NCBI GenBank assembly: GCA_944332705.1
Contig: CALVKM010000002.1
Coordinates: forward strand, 1-64,000
Reading direction: 5' to 3'
Source: an uncultured Bacilli bacterium
Lineage (GTDB): Bacteria; Bacillota_I; Bacilli_A; RF39; UBA660
DNA length: 64,000 bases
Shown: in pieces, positions 60,691 through 64,000 of the stretch
Layout of the letters: each line of letters opens with the position of its first letter
How positions within the stretch are numbered: the first letter of the stretch is position 1
Position numbers and translations under genes: made by a program
Notes under the pieces: generated by a model
Seen by the model: the letters and a program-made list of their open reading frames with translations, nothing else
Told to the model about the DNA's origin: nothing
Databases searched by the model: none

Positions 60691-61323
60691 ATGTTAGATA
60701 ATGTTGAAGTATTAATTCATAGTAGTATTAAAATTAATAAAGGGTTAGTTATTTATTTTGATCCATACAAAATAAATAAAGATTATAATGATGCTGATAT
60801 AGTATTTATTACTCATAGTCATTATGATCATTATTCAGAAGATGATTTAAAGAAAGTAATAAAGGATAATACTATAATTGTAATACCTAGTGATTTAGAA
60901 ATAAAAGCACTAGAATTTGGTTTTGATAAAGAACATATAATAGTTGTAAAACCAAGTGGAGAATATAATGTTCTTGGAATTAATTTTAAAACAATTCCGG
61001 CATATAACACGAATAAGAATTTTCATCCTAAAGTTAATAACTGGGTTGGTTATATAATAAAAATAGACAATACAACTTATTATATTGCTGGTGATACTGA
61101 TATTACTGAAGAAAATAGAAAAGTTTCATGTGATGTAGCATTTGTTCCTATCGGAGGAACATATACAATGAATACTTTTGAAGCAGCAGAGTTAGTTAAT
61201 GAAATTAAACCTAAAGTAGTTGTACCAATTCATTATGGTTTAATTGTAGGTACTAAAGAAGATGCTATTAATTTTAAAAATTTAATTGATAAAGATATAG
61301 AATGTAATATATTAATGAAGTAA
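60691..61323 (+). CDS. Metallo-beta-lactamase fold hydrolase (UlaG/YtkL-like)
   Basis: 210 aa. Zinc motif THSHYDHYS, later metal ligands in AGDTD and PIHYG. Short version of the UPF0173-type MBL hydrolases. Substrate unknown. Downstream gene 20 bases away, likely cotranscribed. Confidence 0.85.
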   Translation: MLDNVEVLIHSSIKINKGLVIYFDPYKINKDYNDADIVFITHSHYDHYSEDDLKKVIKDNTIIVIPSDLEIKALEFGFDKEHIIVVKPSGEYNVLGINFKTIPAYNTNKNFHPKVNNWVGYIIKIDNTTYYIAGDTDITEENRKVSCDVAFVPIGGTYTMNTFEAAELVNEIKPKVVVPIHYGLIVGTKEDAINFKNLIDKDIECNILMK

Positions 61324-61343
61324 GAATTAATACTGAGGTATAA

Positions 61344-61634
61344 ATGAAAATAATTACAATATGTGGTAGCTTAAAATTTAAAAATGAAATGTTAAAAGTT
61401 GCAAGAAAATTAACTATCGCTGGGTATTTAGTTATAACACCAATTTTTCCAATAGATGATAATGATAAAATTACTGAAGAAGAAAAAAATATTTTTGATA
61501 GCGCTCATAAAGAAAAAATAAAATTGTCTGATGCTATTTTTGTTGTCAATGTTAATGGTTATATTGGTGAAAGTACTAAAAATGAAATTAATTATGCTAA
61601 ATCTTTAAATAAAGAAATATTATATTTAGAATGA
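61344..61634 (+). CDS. Nucleoside 2-deoxyribosyltransferase-like protein
   Basis: 96 aa. Starts ITICGSLKF, a nucleotide/deoxyribose-binding loop, and has DAIFVVNVNGYIGESTKNEINYAKSLNKEI with the nucleophile-type Glu. Of the small DUF4406-like kind. It may salvage or sense nucleosides. Confidence 0.75.
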   Translation: MKIITICGSLKFKNEMLKVARKLTIAGYLVITPIFPIDDNDKITEEEKNIFDSAHKEKIKLSDAIFVVNVNGYIGESTKNEINYAKSLNKEILYLE

Positions 61635-61712
61635 AATAAAATATTTAGCCAAATCTATATGCGATTCTCCTTTTTTGTTGTATAATATTAATTACTAAAA
61701 AGGAGGGATAAA

Positions 61713-63038
61713 ATGGAACAAGCATCACTTTTTGATGAATCAAAATATGAACCACTGGCTTATAGAATGCGGCCCAGAAATTTAAGTGAATTTGTTGGTC
61801 AAGAGCATTTGATTGGGAATGGCAAAATACTTAAGAAAATGATTGAAAGTGATAATGTTTCATCAATGATTTTCTGGGGACCACCGGGGGTAGGTAAAAC
61901 TACACTCGCTCGGATTATTGCTCATGAAACTAAATCAGATTTTATTAATTTTTCTGCGGTAACATCAGGAATTAAAGAAATAAAAAAAGTAATGGAAGAT
62001 GCCGATAATAATAAAAAGTTAGGTATTAAAACTATTTTGTTTGTTGATGAAATTCATAGGTTTAATAAAGCTCAACAAGATGCTTTTTTGCCATTTGTAG
62101 AAAAAGGAGCTATTGTTTTAATCGGGGCAACAACAGAAAATCCTTCATTTGAAATAAACAACGCTCTTTTATCTAGGTGTCGCACTTTTGTGTTAAAAGA
62201 ACTATCAGTAGAAAATATTTTAACCCTTTTAAAACGAGCAATTACTGATGAAAGAGGATTTGGTAAAAGTAAAGTTGAAATATCTGAAGATGATTTAAAA
62301 TTTATTGCCACATTTGCGAGTGGCGATGCTCGTAGTGCCTTAACTACTCTTGATATGATTATTACTAATAGTGATATTGATAAAGATGGAGTTATTCATG
62401 TAACTCGTGAAAATATTGAAGAATGTTTAACTAAGAAAACACTACTTTATGATAAAGATGGGGAAGAACATTATAATATTATTTCAGCTCTTCATAAATC
62501 CATGCGTAATAGTGATCCTGATGCAGCCGTCTATTGGCTTGCTCGCATGCTTGAAGCGGGCGAAGAACCACTTTATATTGCTAGAAGAATAGTTCGTTTT
62601 GCATCAGAAGATATAGGTCTTGCTGATACTAATGCTCTAAATGTTGCGATAAATGTCTATCAAGCATGTCACTTTATTGGTATGCCAGAGTGTAATGTTC
62701 ACCTAGCAGAAGCAGTTATTTATATGAGCATTGCTCCTAAATCTAATGCATGTGATGTTGCATATATGAATGCTTGCAGGGATGCCCTAAATACTATTGC
62801 TGAACCAGTGCCCCTACAAATTCGTAATGCTCCAACTAAACTTATGCAAAATCTTAATTATGGTAAGGGATATAAATATGCTCATGATTATGAAGATAAA
62901 CTGACAACTATGGATTGTTTGCCACCTTCATTAATTGGTAAAACATATTATCAACCAACAACTCAAGGTAATGAAATTAAATTTAAACAAAGACTTGAAC
63001 AAATAAAAGAATGGAAGAAAAATCATAAAGATACATAA
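61713..63038 (+). CDS. rarA: Replication-associated recombination protein A (MgsA/RarA)
   Basis: 441 aa AAA+ ATPase. PLAYRMRPRNLSEFVGQEHL, Walker A GPPGVGKTTLAR, Walker B ILFVDEIHRFNKAQQD, sensor GATTENPSFEI, arginine finger LSRCRTF, and the C-terminal tetramerisation domain with NYGKGYKYAHDYED. Acts at stalled replication forks. Confidence 0.95.
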   Translation: MEQASLFDESKYEPLAYRMRPRNLSEFVGQEHLIGNGKILKKMIESDNVSSMIFWGPPGVGKTTLARIIAHETKSDFINFSAVTSGIKEIKKVMEDADNNKKLGIKTILFVDEIHRFNKAQQDAFLPFVEKGAIVLIGATTENPSFEINNALLSRCRTFVLKELSVENILTLLKRAITDERGFGKSKVEISEDDLKFIATFASGDARSALTTLDMIITNSDIDKDGVIHVTRENIEECLTKKTLLYDKDGEEHYNIISALHKSMRNSDPDAAVYWLARMLEAGEEPLYIARRIVRFASEDIGLADTNALNVAINVYQACHFIGMPECNVHLAEAVIYMSIAPKSNACDVAYMNACRDALNTIAEPVPLQIRNAPTKLMQNLNYGKGYKYAHDYEDKLTTMDCLPPSLIGKTYYQPTTQGNEIKFKQRLEQIKEWKKNHKDT

Positions 63039-63123
63039 ATGTTAAAAAACTTTGCGTAATTTCCAAACTATTTTGGTAGATATAAAAATGGCATTAATAT
63101 ATAATTGTTATCGAGAAGAAATT

Positions 63124-63693
63124 ATGGATTTAGGAAACAAAATATTAAAATTAAGAAAGGAAAAAGGATACTCTCAAGAAGAACTAGCAGAAAAACTAGG
63201 AGTCACTAGACAAACAATATCCAATTGGGAACTTGGTAGTACACAACCCAATCCCGAACAATTAAAAGGTTTATCAAAAATACTTAATGTAAGTATTGAT
63301 GAACTTTTAGATAATGATATAAAAGCTGTGATTGAAGAAAAAGTATCTAATACCGAAAAACTAGCAGGTATTATTATTAAAATACTTAAAGTCTTTGGAA
63401 TACTTATTATTATATATATTTTGTTGTTGGTTATAGGTATTATTACTTTTACTGTTTTTCGCAAAGAATCAAGTGAATCAGTTTGTAATAAAGCTACAAG
63501 TGCAACTCTAAATTGTTCAATTGAAGATAATAACTATACTGTAACTATTGGTGATGATAACTATTTTGATTGTCCAGAATGCAATGAGGATATGCAAATT
63601 TATTTGAAAGATATTACTGATTGGGCCAATATAAATCATAGTGTAGAAAACATTAAAACCTATTTTAGGGAAAATGGTGGAAATTGTGAGTGA
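63124..63693 (+). CDS. Membrane-tethered XRE regulator with extracellular Cys domain
   Basis: 189 aa from ATG 63124; an upstream frame start at 63052 would precede the likely promoter box near 63100. XRE HTH (ILKLRKEKGYSQEELAEKLGVTRQTISNWE), membrane span about 95-118, extracellular part with Cys in ESVCNK, LNCSIE and the pair CPEC. Same plan as the protein at 38063. It ends six bases before the promoter of the second antisense RNA. Confidence 0.75.
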   Translation: MDLGNKILKLRKEKGYSQEELAEKLGVTRQTISNWELGSTQPNPEQLKGLSKILNVSIDELLDNDIKAVIEEKVSNTEKLAGIIIKILKVFGILIIIYILLLVIGIITFTVFRKESSESVCNKATSATLNCSIEDNNYTVTIGDDNYFDCPECNEDMQIYLKDITDWANINHSVENIKTYFRENGGNCE

Positions 63694-63698
63694 TTAAC

Positions 63699-63727
63699 TT
63701 GTAATTTATTTTGAAATTTGGTATATT
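63699..63727 (+). promoter_or_regulatory. Promoter of antisense RNA, copy 2
   Basis: TTGTAA (63699-63704), 17-bp spacer, TATATT (63722-63727), as in copy 1. Confidence 0.8.
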
Positions 63728-63733
63728 ATAAAT

Positions 63734-63806
63734 GTAAGTGTTACCCATATTGGGTAACGCCTGAATTGTGTCAGACGCTACATTTTACTTGTCGGCGTCT
63801 TTTTTG
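63734..63806 (+). ncRNA. Antisense RNA (antitoxin candidate), copy 2
   Basis: About 73 nt. 5' hairpin TTACCC-ATATT-GGGTAA (63741-63757) replaces CCTG-TATT-CAGG of copy 1 with other bases but again a stem; the terminator is GACGC (63774-63778) with GCGTC (63795-63799) and six T. It overlaps the end of the convergent peptide gene. Confidence 0.6.
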
Positions 63807-63868
63807 TTGTTTGTTCCATAGATGACCAGTATCAAAATAACTACTAGTAGATATAAATCTTCATTCAA
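63785..63868 (-). CDS. 27-residue hydrophobic peptide (type I toxin candidate), copy 2
   Basis: TTG start at 63868 with GGGAGGGAT upstream; aligned with the ATG of copy 1 by the following Asn-Glu codons. Acidic start NEDLY, core LLVVILILVIYG, tail TNNKKDADK. Minus-strand promoter TTGCAA (63982-63987), 16 bp, TATAAT (63960-63965). The locus reaches the window end intact. Confidence 0.58.
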   Translation of the reverse strand: MNEDLYLLVVILILVIYGTNNKKDADK

Positions 63869-63959
63869 CTGTACATCCCTCCCTTTTATCCTTGTTTAGA
63901 AGGAGGAGTTAAAAAACGGATAACAGCGACGCCTCACCAATAATGGGTAACGGTTATCT

Positions 63960-63987
63960 ATTATAGTTGTTATTTTTTTATTTGCAA
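63960..63987 (-). promoter_or_regulatory. Promoter of the peptide gene, copy 2
   Basis: Minus-strand TTGCAA-16-TATAAT. The plus strand here folds as AACGGTTAT/ATAGTTGTT: the bases differ from copy 1 but pair through G-T, so the hairpin survives. Confidence 0.75.
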
Positions 63988-64000
63988 GCACTTCGACACA

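Noticed and set aside
1..64000. CRISPR arrays or rRNA genes
   Set aside because: No regular short repeats with spacers were seen; the only rRNA-like sequence is the 14-base anti-Shine-Dalgarno match at 6598, without any flanking 16S sequence.

Overview
The window is a walled, low-GC member of the Firmicutes (Bacilli side). The evidence is AT-rich DNA with strong A/T third-position bias, GGAGG/GGTGAT ribosome sites, TTG and GTG starts, dnaD-nth, dnaB-dnaI, scpA-scpB and recU-PBP1A gene pairs, RNase J, GpsB, a type B RNase P RNA and a T-box in front of tyrS. TGA is used as a normal stop (nrdG, scpB, cca and others end with it) and Trp is TGG, so this is not a Mycoplasma-type code. Class A PBP, RodA, D,D-carboxypeptidase and sortase B show a peptidoglycan wall. 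Anaerobic ribonucleotide reductase and a rubredoxin-flavin reductase suggest an anaerobe, plausibly an uncultured gut Bacilli lineage (inference).

Layout. 0-6.5 kb: tRNA-Met and an anaerobic RNR operon (catalytically dead NrdD-like protein, NrdG, NrdD fused to glutaredoxin, TrxB). 6.5-13.5 kb: a small-RNA candidate, gmk, two membrane-anchored proteins, scpA-scpB, a rubredoxin-flavin reductase with an SDR enzyme, and a macrodomain protein. 13.5-17.1 kb: tRNA-Leu, a small convergent peptide/antisense-RNA locus, dCMP deaminase, sortase B, class I aldolase. 17.1-24.7 kb: two 'XRE regulator plus FnIII surface protein' modules flanking an SDR, cca, dnaD and nth. The first surface gene carries an in-frame TGA and a GC-rich 3' patch. 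24.7-35 kb: PBP1A-recU, gpsB, rnpB, an HTH membrane protein, pgsA, a CotD-like protein, a DUF2779 nuclease-like protein, rpoZ, tRNA-Ala. 35-40.9 kb: an NrtR-like NUDIX regulator with two matching operator-like sites, an HD-CYTH fusion, a membrane-tethered XRE regulator, a thioredoxin-like protein, T-box-tyrS. 40.9-43.6 kb: a duplicated promoter segment with two paralogous unknown genes, a holin-like and a membrane gene. 43.6-57.6 kb: mostly housekeeping (rodA, rnj, ftsY-ylxM, dacA, dnaB-dnaI, Y-family polymerase). 57.7-64 kb: a broken surface-protein module with an IS4/IS231-like element, and two copies of a locus that looks like a type I toxin-antitoxin pair.

The most interesting items are four. 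(1) A duplicated convergent locus (about 60.1-60.4 and 63.7-64.0 kb) encodes a 27-28 residue hydrophobic peptide opposed by a short terminated antisense RNA; promoters, layout and RNA hairpins are kept although the sequence has diverged, and a third locus of similar layout but unrelated peptide lies at 14.0-14.25 kb. (2) A full-length NrdD homologue without glycyl-radical or zinc motifs sits first in the RNR operon. (3) A GC-rich, NNC-codon-rich 3' patch lies in one surface gene and looks like an imported or diversified cassette. (4) A strongly promoted RNA of about 100 nt carries an exact copy of the 16S rRNA anti-Shine-Dalgarno tail.
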